Notes under the pieces: model-generated
The model's database searches: none
Told to the model about the DNA's origin: nothing
What the model saw: only the letters and a program-made list of their open reading frames with translations
In this document: positions 33,600-47,300 of the stretch, in pieces
How the letters are laid out: each line of letters begins with the position of its first letter
How positions within the stretch are numbered: the stretch's first letter is position 1
DNA from: Eucalyptus grandis
Taxonomy: Eukaryota > Streptophyta > Magnoliopsida > Myrtales > Myrtaceae
Assembly: GCF_016545825.1 (NCBI RefSeq)
Contig: NC_052619.1
Location: 32,589,803-32,653,802 of the forward strand
Length of the DNA stretch: 64,000 nucleotides
Direction of reading: 5' to 3'
Position numbers and translations under genes: made by a program

Positions 33600-34870
33600 T
33601 GTTAAGGAAATCCCTTATGATGTTTTGAAGATGACAAAATAAATCAAATGCTACTAAAGTGTTTAATGATTAAGTAATAGACCATGCAAATGATAAAACA
33701 TGTAAAGGATATTGTCAAAGTCTGAAGACGGCCAGAAGACTAAACGTAACACATGTCTAAAGTATATTTTGAAGATTTCCAGACTTCTGTGTCAAAATTT
33801 GAAAACTGTCAGACTTTAGTGTCAAAGTCTATTCTACATCAGAAGTCTGCCAACTCTGACAAAATTCTAGATTGAACGTGAATGAAGAACCAGAAGACAG
33901 ATTATATGCTGAAGCTGAACCAGAAGATAAATTCTATGTTGAGGCTGAACTTATTCAGATAGTGTCTTGACCTTAACGCTAAAACTGTTCAGAAGCAGAA
34001 TATGTTCAGACTCAAATTATAAAGTCTATTGTACTCAGACTTTACATCTAGATTCGATAGAATGTAACATAAGTCACAATCATATAACGGTTAGTGATCT
34101 GGTTTGGATTTCACATCAAGATTGATTTGATTGACTCAATCTAATTAATTGACGATTGACTATTGAAAACAAGAAATTTCTATACAAAGAAGCTCTACTT
34201 ATGGAAACCAAGATTATGTTTGTATGGGCGATCAGAATCAATTTGAAATTCTACTTTTATCACTCAACGGCTACCAAATCTTCTAGATACAGATCTGTCC
34301 AATGAGTAGATTGGAAGATGATCCTCAAAATACTGTCCAACAGCTAGTTTGGAAGTTGAGGAGTATTTGAGGAGATCAAGGACCGATAAGTAAGTAAAAG
34401 ACGGAGCGTAAAATTTGTAATTCCAAAGTCTGAGCGACCTTCGATCATACACTTGTCTTTTATGAGCTTAAACGTTTATGATCGTGAGAGAAATACCAAA
34501 AGAGTGATTTAGTGAGATAGTGTGATCTACTACTAAGTGTTTGCACTTAAAGTGGTAATCTCTTATTGATTGCATAGTGGAATTCAGCCAAGACGGTTGT
34601 TAGCGTGGGAGAGTGGACATAGGCTTGGATTAAGCCGACCACTATAAACATTATGTTTTTATTCTTTTCCCTGAATCTCTTTATTTTGTTCGTAGTTCTA
34701 TTTAACTGCTAAAGTCTGATCTTACTCAAAATCTACTGCTCTTCAGACTCAGTTACAAAAGTCCATTGTTATTCAGACTCGGGTTAAAAGTAAAGGTTTT
34801 CACTGAATTTTACAGAATCTGTTTTTACACCTATTCACCCCCTATCTAGGTGTTTATACTAGCACTTTCA
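33600..34870 (+). mobile_element. Solo LTR of a Copia element
   Basis: It begins TGttaaggaaatccc and ends agcactttCA, and is flanked by the 5-bp direct duplication gtcat (33595-33599 and 34871-34875). It resembles the LTRs of the Copia element at 36670-48906, for example gagagtggacataggcttgg with accactataaac near 34605-34650. At 1271 bp it is longer than those LTRs (909 and 964 bp), so it is a related subfamily. No internal region is attached, which fits LTR-LTR recombination. Confidence 0.88.
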
Positions 34871-34875
34871 GTCAT

Positions 34876-36664
34876 AACTATTGTGGTTGAATGGTCCATT
34901 TGTGCTACTATTAGATTTGATCTTCAGGGATTATGATTGCAATATGGATGTGGTACTCATATATAGAAGCCCATAGGTCATGGTTGATGCTTGAATTCAC
35001 ATCAAGCCTCCAAAGCTAGAACGGGGTTGGTTCTTCGACGTGTGTGGAAGCACGCCATGCCAGGTCACTCTCTTGGTTTGGCAATATTGAGGCGTATCAT
35101 CTTATCCCAATTTGACCTAGGTTGGTGCTGAAACATAACGAGTCAAGCCACAATTCTTGTTTTGTGCTTGACATATTTTAACGACGCATTCCTCATAGGT
35201 CATGATTTACACATTACTTGGCAAACACTTGGTGCATTCATACTTTACACTACTATGAATAATAAAATCGATTGTATGCTTGATTCATATGGTCACACAA
35301 GGGATTTCGTTGCCAAAGGTTTCGGGGGACGATGCCGCCACCAAGAGACATCGAAGGATAATGCTCGAAGGTCTCCGGATGTCATTCGTTGGAGTATTAT
35401 ATTGGAACAATGCCTAAAAGGATGGCTGATAGGAGTTTGAATGCCATGCTCAATGAGGTGTGACGATGTCCCGAAGGTTTTCGAAAGAACCGGAGGGTTT
35501 CGACTATGTGTGATTAATAATTAGACTCTAAATAGTATAATATTATGAGGTATCATGTGATTCTCGAAGCATTAAATGTGTGCGATGCATTTGCATATTA
35601 TATGCATACTTTAGAAGTTGATATATGACTCGTGCATGTTTACTATGACCTCATGTGATGTGTGGGATATGTGTGTAATTTCATTGTCATTTTTAGTGAC
35701 TTGGAAAGCACTTGCATGCTATAATTGTCGTTACTTGTGATGTGAGAGGCATGTGAATGTTCTGAAGGTTGTTAATTGAGTCTCAAAGGCTATAGTATTA
35801 TTTTAGATGTTAATATTCGACATGTGGGAATTTTATTGGCTATTAATTGCACTATTGGTAGTATGTGCAAATTTATATCCCTTTAATTAGGTCTCGAGGG
35901 ACTTTTGTATGAGGTCAAAGTCATTAATTGATACGTTTAGAAATTTTATAAATAAGGACTATTTGGTTGTTTTGATAGGATGGATGTCTAGGTAGAGGAT
36001 GGGCTCTCTTATGTATATAATTAAGGCAAAGCATAGACTTTGCTATTAATATGCCATCGATATGTTTGGGTCGGGTAATCGTAAGATTCCAATGCGAGGC
36101 ATCTGTCTATACGAGATTTAAATTATTTACTTATTGAGTTTTCAATTCATTTGTTGTTATTTAACTTTTTTCAAGCCTGGAGGTATGAGTCTTTTGCCTT
36201 CATGTTTTGGTCTCCCTATACATATGAAAGTCATGGTGCTTGACTTTGAGGACACTATGACTAACATCCTTTTCTACCGCCACACTACAACAGTGTGGGT
36301 GGACGAGGGTGTGGAGTACCCAGTTCCCCATCTTTTTGTGGCCTGGTTCACCTGGGTCAATGGGGACTTCTACGGTCCTTTGTGCGGGTTTGATGGTCCG
36401 CACGGTGACGTTGATGGATTGATGTTTCCCCCTCTTGATGGCACTATGGATGACCCCGAGTCCAACCCCGACTATAACCTAGAGCTCGAGTCCTAGCCAT
36501 GAGGATACCAGCTTTTGATGGGAACCATTTTTGGTAGCCATCCTATAGAAGGAGTTAGGATGAACCCCTCTTTATATCTTTTTATGTGGGGATGACAAAT
36601 CAAAATAGTCATAAAGATAAGGGTTTGTAAATGAAATGTTCCGATAATATAAATGAAGCATCTA
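34876..36664. other. Unassigned repeat-like sequence between the Copia elements
   Basis: It continues at 48912-49104 beyond the Copia element, which split it. The open frame at 36134-36496 (with TTTVWVDEGVEYPVPHLFVA) matches no family I know and is probably a chance frame in LTR sequence. The right-hand part ends in gtgtgaca, compatible with an LTR end. Confidence 0.35.
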
Positions 36665-36669
36665 AGTTA

Positions 36670-37578
36670 TGACAGGGCTAGTAAAGACACCTAGATGGGG
36701 TGAATAAGTGTTCTAGCAAGTTTTAGCTAGACTTTCAACAAGTTAACTCGTCTTTCAAGAATAACAGATTGAATATGTAAAAGACTATAAGCAATTAGAT
36801 AAAGCTATGAATTAAAGTAAGAAGTATAGGGAAAGAGAATTGAAACATAGGGTTTATAGTGGTTCGGTTTAGATTAAGTCTACGTCCACTCTCTCGCACT
36901 GACAGCCCACTAACTCAATTTCACTATGAACCAAAATAGATTTTTACAGTCTCACATCCTTGATTCTACAGTGTAGAGACTCTACTACACTTCTTCAAGG
37001 TCTCACAAGTATTTAATCTCTCTTTTAAGTACAACTTAAGCTCAGCGAATGAGAAAGCAAAGAACTAAAAGTTTCAGACTTTAGAATTTTTCTTTCATAC
37101 ACACACTCAAATAACTTGAGCGTCTTCCTTATATACTCCTTCATGCATTTATATTCGTTGGCACTTTCCAAATGAGTTCTTCCAATCTAACCATTAAACA
37201 GAATCAATCAAGGAGATCTCGAGTTGTTTAAGGAATGTGATAATAGCCCACCAATCATGCTCGCCCATACAATCAGGATCAAGGTTTTCATAAGTAGAAC
37301 CTTCCAAGTATACTTCGCCTTTCAAAAGATCTTGATTATCCAAATTGATTCCAATAAGAATAATTTATCACAATGTGTTATCTCTAGCCGTAAGATCTTC
37401 TTTAAACTGTACGAACCGAATCCTTAAAGATAAACTCGCATCTGGATAAGTCTTCTCTTCGTTGGTCAAGAAACTGCCAATGAGGGTAGACTTTAAGTCT
37501 TGAGTCTTGCAGTCTTCAGACTTTGACTACAGATGGAAATGTTTTGTCAACTTCAAAATAATAGAGTTTTCTCCAACA
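36670..37578 (-). repeat. Copia 3' LTR (909 bp)
   Basis: In minus orientation it begins TGttggagaaaactct and ends ctagccctgtCA. It matches 47943-48906 with scattered differences and a net length difference of 55 bp. Confidence 0.92.
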
Positions 37579-37593
37579 ATCTCCCCATTTTTT
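37579..37593 (-). promoter_or_regulatory. Copia polypurine tract
   Basis: The minus strand reads aaaaaatggggagat directly before the 3' LTR, the expected plus-strand primer site for reverse transcription. Confidence 0.8.
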
Positions 37594-37951
37594 ATGGTGA
37601 CAAAACTTTCTTGCAGATTTGAATGCTTTTGACCTGCAAAACAAAACTTAAGTAGAACAAGATATCTCATAACAAGTTAATAGATTAGGACAAGGATAGT
37701 AATAATTCTTCAATCACAAAAAACTTGTTAGTCCTGCAAACATAACTATCCTTCCATAATCATTACCACAGCCTAAATTATTGTAAGCATCAAAAGATCA
37801 AATCAAACAATCAAAAAGTTCAATCCACAACCAAACAAAAAATAAGTCCAAAAGTCAAAGTCAATTGTCAAATCTACACAAACTTTCTCCCCCTTTTTGT
37901 CAACAGCAAAAAGTGGAAAACATTAAAAGAAAAAAAAAGTGTTGGATAAAA

Positions 37952-40061
37952 TCAAGGTTTCTTGGGGATGCAAACGAGCTGGAAATCTCCCATAGACTTA
38001 ACAGTCTCCTCTAGCCTCCTCAAATCCTCCTTCAGTTGTTCTAAATCCTCACCCTTCGCATTTGCTTGAACTTGAAGATTAAGGGCTTGTACTTGGTCGT
38101 GCAAAGAAACTGAAGTGGCTCTATAAGCATTCTGCATGGTCTGAAATTCACATCACAACCCATAAACCTGAGCTTTAATTTCAAGAAGAAGCTCGAGTAG
38201 TCTTTTAAAGTCTGTTGTATTATCAGTTTGAGTACTTGCTTCAGCACGATCATACTGTGGAGTATTAACTGATGATGGAACTTCAGCATGTATATTCAAA
38301 CTTGAAGATGACGCCTCATTACGATCTTCAGGAAATTGAGAGGCATACCATCTTCTGGATTGGCAGGAGAACAACTAACATCATCACTAGTAAAAGCAAG
38401 TGAAGAAGTACATCTTTTATCAGCAGCTCCCCATGTTTCAATGCCTTCAAGTGGACAAAAGTACTCTTCTTGCTCTTGCTCCTCTTCAATATCATGAAGA
38501 TCTTGTCCTTCGTCCTCTGCACAAGAATCACCATGATCCTCTTCTTCTGCTTGCTCGTTTCCTCTCTCTTCTTCTTTTGATCTTCCTTCTTCTTCTTCTT
38601 CCCTCATCGCTTCTTTCTCTGCATCTCGCTGCTCTGTCTCTTCTCTATCCTGGTTCTCTCAATCCTTTGTCTCTGAAACAAAACTCTGTAAGTTTTTCAA
38701 GTCAAGAGCAAAGATAGTAATGTCATCCTCATCTTCTTCATCCTCCAAGATGAGTGCTCTCATCTTCTTAGATGGTGCTGTCATGGGCTCTTTGCCTTTC
38801 CTTTTTCCAACCGTAGAGTCTTATCGTGCCTTGACAAGGTTCTTCTCCTTAAAGCGCTCCAAAGCCTTGTTTAGCTCCTTCAGACGCATCTTGAAAACCA
38901 TCTTCAGTCTCACTACCATTGGATCAATGATTCGAACACACAGAATTTTGAGAGGCTGAATGTTAAGATGTCTGAACAAACGAGTGATAAGAGCAAAATA
39001 AGGAACTTGTCCCTTATCCTTTGCCACTGTCCTATACATGTGCATAAGGATAGTGTGAGGCAGAAAGAACTTAAAACCAATGTGAATGGCGTATATTAGC
39101 TTTGCTTTAGAGTTTGAGACATCAGTCTTTGATGTGGATTTGGGTCTAAAATAGTTAATGACAATCTTGTGAAGTAAGATATTGAAAGCATTCATCTTGT
39201 TGTAAGAAATCCTGCCTTCAGCAATTGTATCTCGAACAAGCGCCAAGGAAGCACGAGTAATAGACACACTTATTGGTTGAAAACTCCCTCTTTCCACCCC
39301 AATCACATCAGCCAGAGAGTCCACATCCACCATAAAATCCTGGTCTCTAACATTAAAGGAAAATCTATTCGCATCTAAAAAGGATAGATTGGAATAGAAA
39401 TAAGCTATAAGTTCTAGATAAGCAACAATTGTTATAGAGCAAAACTGTTTGAGTTGAAGCAATGAAAACTTCTCCCGTAACTTCACATTCAATGAATCGA
39501 GAAAATCAAAATCCACACTCCTTAGAACAAAAAAGATCCGTTCTTGTACCACGAATGTTCACAACGACACCCATCTTTGGCTTAAAATGAGTGAACATCC
39601 TCTCATCATCATCTTTTCCTTCAGGTTGATTAAATGATCCAAACCGCGGATCACTTGGGAAATTTGCAAAAGCCCTGTCTGCCGAACCAGCAGTAACAAT
39701 GCCTAAACTCTCCATTGTCCTTAAAAAATGAGTTTAATTTATGTACCCTTTTTTCGCTCAAAAACTCATCAATAAAGGTCATGGGAGAACCACCTTCCTT
39801 CAAAGCGGTGTAGAGTTTGAAAAATAATGCAGGCTTAAGAGTTCTTACAGGTTCTACATTCTCGATGATTTCTTCCTATGCTTGTTGTTGCAAAGGCACT
39901 TCAGTTCTAGCCTAAGAAGAATGGCGCGGTTGAGAATGTTGTTGACTTTGCTAATGCCTTTGAGAGTCTTCTTCATCGGTAAGATCAAAATGCATAGGAC
40001 CCTCAGGCATATGTTGTGATCCCCTACTTACGATCTTAGAGGACTTTCTTTGGGAAGACAT
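37952..40061 (-). pseudogene. Extra 3' ORF of the Copia element, plant transposon protein domain
   Basis: It starts at the ATG at 40061 (MSSQRKSSKIVSRGSQHMPE). After two stops it continues through FKLYTALKEGGSPMTFIDEF, then 39715 (MESLGIVTAGSADRAF), then, after a frameshift near 39510, a long conserved segment (39540-38821: FVLRSVDFDFLDSLNVKL, RISYNKMNAFNILLHKIVIN, AIHIGFKFFLPHTILMHMYR). This middle part looks like the 'putative plant transposon protein' domain of plant retroelements. Next are a Glu-rich acidic stretch (38607-38430) and a coiled-coil-like C-terminus (DLEQLKEDLRRLEETVKSMG). I see no signal peptide or clear membrane segment. Its role is unknown; Sirevirus ORFs in this place are sometimes called env-like. 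Confidence 0.7.
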
Positions 40062-40499
40062 TATCACAGTCTTTGAGAGATTTCTTGAACTCGATTCGCG
40101 AAAAAGATGAGAACTTTATGGATTAAATTAGTGAGAAAAAGTAAGAAAGTAAGGTTCTGTGTTCTAGGGTTTGTGAGTGAAAACAAAGAAGAAAAACAAC
40201 AGTATATAAAGCAAATAAACCGGGGTATATGAATCGTTATAAAGGAATAAATAAAACTGCCTTTTTTTGAAAATGGATAACTGCCTTTTTTAAAAAGAAA
40301 AACTACCATAAAAATATAACAATCAATTAGCGATTAAAAAGAGACTACACCTTTTCAAATCTTTAACTAAAATTATCAGTACGAAATAACTTACAGTCAT
40401 AACTCTTGATTTTCTAAGTCTGAACACTTTCAGATTTTACCTCTGAGTCTGGACACCTTCAGATCTGGATAAAAGTTGTGATGTTTAGTCTGGTGTGAA

Positions 40500-43400
40500 T
40501 AGACTCAAATAAGCTTTTCTTCAGAGGCTTTATAAATATGTCTGCTAGTTGATTCTTTGAATTGATGAACTGTATCATAACTTCTCTATTTTGAACATGA
40601 TATCTAATGAAATGATGTTGAATCTCTATGTGTTTTGCTCTTGAGTGGAGAATTGGATTCTTTGTAAGACTGATTGCACTGGTGTTGTTACATTTGATCT
40701 TAGTGCACGAGTTTTCTATTCCAAAGTCTCTCAGTTATTGCTTTATCCACAAGATTTGAAAATAGTAACTTCTAAGAGCCACATACTCTGCTTCTGCTGT
40801 TCAAAGAGTTACAGTGCTTTGCTTTCTTGAGAACTAAGATACTGTCCTGTTTCCCAGCAATTGACACATACCAGAGGTACTCTTTCTATCAACTCTGCAA
40901 CCTGCTAAATCTGCATCTAAATATCCAATGAGAGTAAAGTCTCATTCTTTGAGATACCATAGACCTAAATTTAAAGTAGTTGCAACATATTTGATGATGC
41001 GTTTTGTAGCACTTAAATGAGATTATTGGGGATCTAATTGAAATATTGCATAGATACAAACTTAAACAAAATGTCAGGTCTAGAAGCGGTAAGATAAAGA
41101 AGTGAACCAATAATGCTCTTGTAAAGTTTTTGGTCAACTTTATTTCCTCCTTCGTCTTTGTCCAGCTTCAAAGAACTTGATATTGGTATTTCAGTCTTTT
41201 TGCAATTCTCCAATCTGAAATTTTTAACGAGATCTTTTACATATTTTTCTTGGTGAATGAAAATTCATTTCTTCAATTACTTCACTTGTAATTCGAGAAA
41301 GAAAGATAGTTCACTCATCATGCTCATCTCAAATTCATCCTGCATAAACTTAGAGAACTTCTTACACAGATTTTCATTGGGTGATCCAAATATGATATCA
41401 TTAATATAGATTTGAACGAGTAAAAAATCTTTACCTTCTCTTTTAATAAATAAAGTAGTATCCACTTTTCCTTTAACAAAACCATTATGAATTAGAAACT
41501 TATTTAACTTGCCGTACCAAGCTCGAGGTGCTTGTTCTAATCCATATAGAGCCTTCTTCAGTCTGAATATTGAATCTGGTCTCTTTGGATCTTCCCACAT
41601 AGACTTCTTCTTGGATAAATCCATTTAGAAATGTGCTTTTGACGTTCATTTGGAATAATCTGAAATTTTTATAGCAAGCAAAAGCAAGTAATAATCTAAT
41701 TGCTTCTAACCTTGCTACTGATGCGTAGGTCTCATCATAGTCTATCCCTTCTTCTTACGTATATCCTTTGACCGTGAGTATTGCTTTGTTTCTGACCACT
41801 TTTCCTTTTTCGTCCATCTTGTTCCTGAAAACCCATTTAGCTCCAATAATGGATTTACCTTTTGGTTTAGGAGTTAATTCCCAGACATCGTTGATGCGAA
41901 ACTGTCTGAGTTCTTCTTACATAACTTCAATCCAGCTTTCATCATCTAAGGCCTCTTCTATGCTTTTGGGCTCTATTTCAGAAATAACTGCCAGAACACT
42001 AGACTCTTCTCGCCTTTTGGATCGTGTGAAATCCCTTCATCAATGTTGCCGATGATGAATTCCTTGGGATGACTAAACTTATGCTTCCAGTTACTGGTCG
42101 GTCTAACAGTTTGCTGATCTTCTAATTCAGTTGATCCTTCCGTTTGTTGTTGATTTTCAGAAGTCTGAGCTTCTTCAGGGGAGGTAGACTTTGTAAAGTC
42201 TGAAGCATGTTCAGATTCTTCAAGTTGAGTCTGACTCAATTGATTCTGCAAAGAGTCTTGGAATTTGACGTTCATAGATTCTTCCACGGACTGAGTTTTC
42301 TTGTTAAATACTCTATAGGCTTTGCTTGAGGTTGAGTAGCCAAGGAAAATTCTTTTGTCTGATTTCTCTTCAAACTTACCAATTCGATCATTTGCATTTT
42401 TCAAAATAAAGCATTTGCAACCAAACACATGAAAATAAGAAACAATGGGCTTCTTTCCTTTGAATAGCTCATAAGGAGTTTTCTCCAGAATAGGCCTTAA
42501 GAATACTCTGTTAATAATATAACAAGCTGTATAAATTGTTTCAGCCCAAAAACGAGAATAAATATTACTTTCAATTAAAATAGTTTTTGCCATTTCTTGT
42601 AGAGATCTTTTTTTCTTTTTTCTTTTTTGCACAACTCCATTTTGTTCTGGAGTGTATGGAGAAGAGAAAGCATGCTGAAAACTAGATTCATCATAGAATT
42701 TGGCAAGGTCTTGATTTTCAAACTCACATCCATGGTCTGTTCGTATGCTTGAAATTGCATATCATTTCTCATTCTGAACTTTCTTTGCAAACTTTGAAAA
42801 GTAAGAAAATGTTTCAGACTTACTTGTCAAAAAGTAAATCCAAGTAAATCGTGAATAATCATCCACAATTACTAGGCAATATCTCTTTCCACCAATACTT
42901 TGAGTTCTGGTTAGTTCAAGGAGATCCATATGCAAAAGCTGCAAAACACGATTAATAGAAATCTGATTTATTGGTTTAAAAGAGCTTCTAACATATTTTC
43001 CTAACACACATGGTGTGCATAAGTCAGATTTTTGATACTTCAGGTTGGGCATTCCATGAACAAGATTCTTGGATGAGATCTTGGCAATTTGCTTCATGTT
43101 AACATGGCCAAGCTTTCGATACTAAAGATTTGCTTAATCTTGAATCGATATTAGACATCAGGATCTTTCTGGTTTTATATCTAGAAGATAAATGTTCACA
43201 TATCTTCATTCGGTAAAAGATTGAGAAAGATCTTTACTAGTTCCCGAACATATTCCTTCTTGGAACTTGATTTTGAATCCAATGTCACACAATTGGCTAA
43301 TGCTGAACATATTGTAATTTAGTCATTCCACCAAGAAGACATTGTTGATTGTGAGACTTCCAATTTTTACAGTTACACACCCAACAATTCTTCATTTGTT

Positions 43401-43560
43401 GTTTCCACCAAAAGAGACTTTTCCACCATTTATTTGCACAAGTTTTATAAAACAATTTGAATATCTAGTCATGTGTTTCGAACAGCCACAATTCAAATAC
43501 CATTTTAATATTTTTCTTGATAGTGACCTGCAATTATAAAAAGAACTCAAGCTTTCTTTG
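40500..43560 (-). pseudogene. Copia pol (protease, integrase, RT, RNase H), decayed
   Basis: Blocks in order on the minus strand: a protease-end region near 43500 (CSKHMTRYSNCF); the integrase zinc-binding part at about 43100-43000; and the integrase core (LLHMDLLELTRTQSIGGKRY then VIVDDYSRFTWIYFL, 42960-42790). Next come the integrase C-terminal part (42632-42300: FWAETIYTACYIINRVFLRP, HVFGCKCFIL, FLGYSTSSKAYRVFN) and RT (41624-41277: LKKALYGLEQAPRAWYGKLN, then YINDIIFG). RNase H remnants follow to about 40500. In the RT catalytic motif Asn replaces the first of the two Asp residues, and many frames are broken, so the enzyme set is dead. Confidence 0.9.
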
Positions 43561-44300
43561 GTACCCAGATCTTTTTGGGTCTAGAGAAGTTAGTTTTAAA
43601 CATAGTCTCTCCCCAATCATTCTTAACAGGCCTCCAAATCATAGGACAATCTTTCTCAAAATGTTTTGACCTATTGCACTTTGAACATTTGAGAGCACTT
43701 CGGCCAACAGGTTTTACAAAAATTTTTTGAAAATGATTTCTATAAAAAGTTTTTGTAGGTCTTTATTTGATTCTTTCATTTACTTTTGGAAAATCGATCA
43801 AAGGAATGGTTTCTGGGGTCATTCACAATCCTGACTTGTTGAAATAATGTCTTTGTACTGAAAGAATCTTTTACAACTTCTCAGATCCTATTGAAAATCT
43901 TTTTCAAATATTTGAAATATCTTGTTTCAAAAATGTATTTTCTTTTGAAAGAGTGTCTGCATTTTCTTTTAAAACTACAAAGCTTTTGTCTAGATTTTCA
44001 AACTTTTCTTTCCAAGAAATTTCTTATTTCTTAAGTGTAGAATTCTCCCATTTTAGCTCGGAAATCCTCTTAAGAGAGGTTTTGAGACTGAGACAAAGTT
44101 CATCAATATATTTCGAGACTTTAATAGGAATTTTTAAACTGTTTATCTCGATTTCACTGTCTGAGTCTGAATTTCATTCTATCTCTGAGTCTGAGTCTAA
44201 ACTTGATTTTGTCATTAGACATATATTGGCATAATCTTCATCACTTTCTTCACATTAAGTATCACTCCATGTCTTTGCTTTGAGAGCATTTTTATATTTC

Positions 44301-47300
44301 TCAGCTTTTCCCTTTTTTTTTCTTCAACAGAGGACAGTTGGGTTTGATGTGTTCCTTTTTCTTGCATTCAAAATATATTACATCTTTGTTTGTTTCATCA
44401 TCCTCAATTGATTTGTTTTGAAACTTTTGAGTTCTTTGTTTCTTCCAATTGAATCTTCTTCCCTTTTTGTTCAGTTTCATGAACCTCTTTATCATAAGTG
44501 CTAACTCTTCATCGTCCATATCATCTTCAGAGTCTGTAACATTAGAGTCATCGTTAGATTTTAAAGCAATTGACTTCTTACCCTTGGGATCTTCTTCCTC
44601 GTTGATTTGCTCCACTTCATAAGACTGAAGTGTGCTAACCAACTCGTCTATAGAAAGCGGCATGATCCTTTGAGTTTCCCTTATTGAAGTCTTCACGTGA
44701 TTCCAGTCTATGGAGAGTCCACGCAGCAATTTGTTGACCTTCATTGGTCTTGAGATTGGTTGTTTCTAATACTCCAGACCATTTACAATCTCTGTAAAAC
44801 GACTAAACATATCAGTAATAGATTCTCTTGGCTTCATCTTGAAGGCTTCACACTGTCTGAGTAGAATATCGATTCTTGTTTCTTTCACTCGATCAATGCC
44901 TTCATAGGTAATGTGTATCTATCCCAGACTTCTTTCACTGTTTCACAATGTTGACACCTATTTTTAGCAAATCTAGGAAAATAAAGAAAATAAAAATTGC
45001 ATTAGAACAAATAAAAGGAAAAAATGAAAAAAAAAATGAGGGAGATTGATTTGATTGATTATGCATGGAATTTTAAAATTCTGATGAATATTCAGATTTT
45101 GTTAAATGCGGAAACAATTTTAAAATCAGGTAAATAAAGGGCAATGATTTTTATAAAATGGAAGGAATCGGCGCAAAATCGAGCGATTGCGAAATCATGC
45201 TCCGATTTGCATTCTTAATTTAATGCAAATGAAGATGGAAGTTTGAAATTTACCATAGAAAGTGGCCGTGCGAAAGCATTATAAAAGGAGTTGACCTGCA
45301 CAAGGTTGGGGGCGCGAAAAATTGGGGGAATTTGTGAAAATTTTCGTGAGAAGAAAACCCGAGAGAATTCGTGAAAGTGAAAAAGAAGAAGAGGAAACCT
45401 CCTTTGTCGTCCAAGAAAAGTCATTTTTCTTCTCTTCTGACAACCTGCAGAAGTGCAAGGAAAAAGAAAAGTGAGCGAGAGCTAAAAAAAATAGGGAAGA
45501 GAATTCGTACAAAGGGGATCATCTTCTATTTCTATTGTTCATTTCCCTTTTGCATGAGTCAAAGTCCACCAAAAGTGAGTTTTGGTTTCTGCAGAAAGGT
45601 ACAGCAGAGAGACGTCGTGTGAGGAGACAGAAAAAAAAAAAAAGAAGAAAGAAAAAAAGAAAAAGCAGCAGCAGCAACTGTTCTTCTTCTTCGCGTGGAC
45701 ACCAGCCCGTGCCCGCGCCTGCACCACGACGCCGGCCACCGTCGCGCCTAGCCACCTCTCCGGTTCGCTCTTCGCGCCCACCACCGCAACCGTCGACGCC
45801 GTCGAATCTGCAGCCAACAGCCCCTCGCGCCTGGACCCGAGCCCTGCACCGCAGACGACTCCGCCACCGCGCCTCCGCCCGAGCCCCGCACCGCAGACGA
45901 CTCCGCCACCGCGCCTCAGCCCGAGCCCCGTCGCCGCGACCCTTCTCTGCCCCGACGGACCCCGCGCTGTGCCCTTGCTCCACCGATCTCTGCTGCCCCG
46001 AGCTCAAGCCCGCCGCCGTCCACCTGCAGCCGCTCCCGCCGGAGCCCCGACGACAGACCAACGCTGTCCGGTTTACCCCCCCTTTTACCTTTAGGTAGTT
46101 TTTTGTTCTTTTTATTTTATTCTGCTTTACTTTTATAGTTTAGTTTATTTTATTTGTTACGTTATTTTTTTGCTTATTTAATTTGACAGCATTTTTAGTT
46201 TAGTATTTAATTTGTAATGGTAGATGTTAATATTTGTGAATTTAGTATGCATTATCCGTAGGGATTTTGTTCGAAATTGATATAATTATTAATTTGATCC
46301 GAGAGACATCGGATCATTTTTCTAATTATTTTTAATTTTTGGGCTTTTGGTAGAATCTCAATTGTTAAATCATAATAATTATTTAATTTGGTCCGTAAGA
46401 CTTCGGACCAGATTTTTTAATTATTTTAAGTTGTTGTGATGATTAGGGTTAGAATAATTGTTAATTTAACCTGTGAGACGACGGGTTATTTTCTCAATTA
46501 TTTTGATCCTTTATTTAGTGATTATATTAATTGTTTAGACTTAACCATAATTTGACAATTATTCAGCTTATAAAAAAAACCAAAAAGAAACTAAAAAATC
46601 AAAAAAATCAAAATATTCAAAAAAATTGCACGAGCATATAGGACATTAGGGTTTAATATAGTAGACATTTAGGTTTAGTAAATTAGAAATCTTTTAGGAT
46701 TGCTTTTTTAGGAATAAGTTAGGGTTGAACCTAAATATTTTATTTTAAGGTTTTAGTTAATGTTCGCATATTCTAATTATCTATTTTTCCCAAAAAAATA
46801 GTTTTCTAAGATAGGATAGGGTTTAAGTCAAACTAATCCCTAGAATAAATTAGAAAATTATCATTTTTTTTAATTAAGGTATTCATGAATTCTGAATTTC
46901 TATAAAAAAAATTATACGAAAAATACTAGGTACATGTTAACTAGTTTGCATAATAGGATTATTTAATCAGAGCTTGTTAATTAGTGAAATTAGGTCATGA
47001 GGTGCATAATAATTAGTTTGCATAATAGGCCCATTTAATTAAAATTTGCATACTAATAAGATTAAGTCATTTAGTTTTAAAATGCATTTTCATCTAATTT
47101 TTAAGAAAACCCAAAAAAATGATTGCTTGCTTTGTGTGATGCAATTTATTTGAATGCTTTAATAATGGATGAGCACTCGTGTGGTCACCATATTTGCATG
47201 AGTAATTTAGGTTAAAATAAATCAGCTGCTTGCAAAAACATTTTGAAAAATTAAAAAGAAATGGTACCGAAAATGCATTAGAGAAATCTAGTGTAATCAA

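Noticed and set aside
35162..36496. Open frames at 35162-35440 and 36134-36496 as possible host genes
   Set aside because: They lie in repeat-like sequence split by the Copia element, with no family features or splice context.
45535..46098. A 187-codon Pro/Arg-rich frame
   Set aside because: It lies inside the solo LTR; parallel frames are open on both strands because of GC bias, and no domain is visible.
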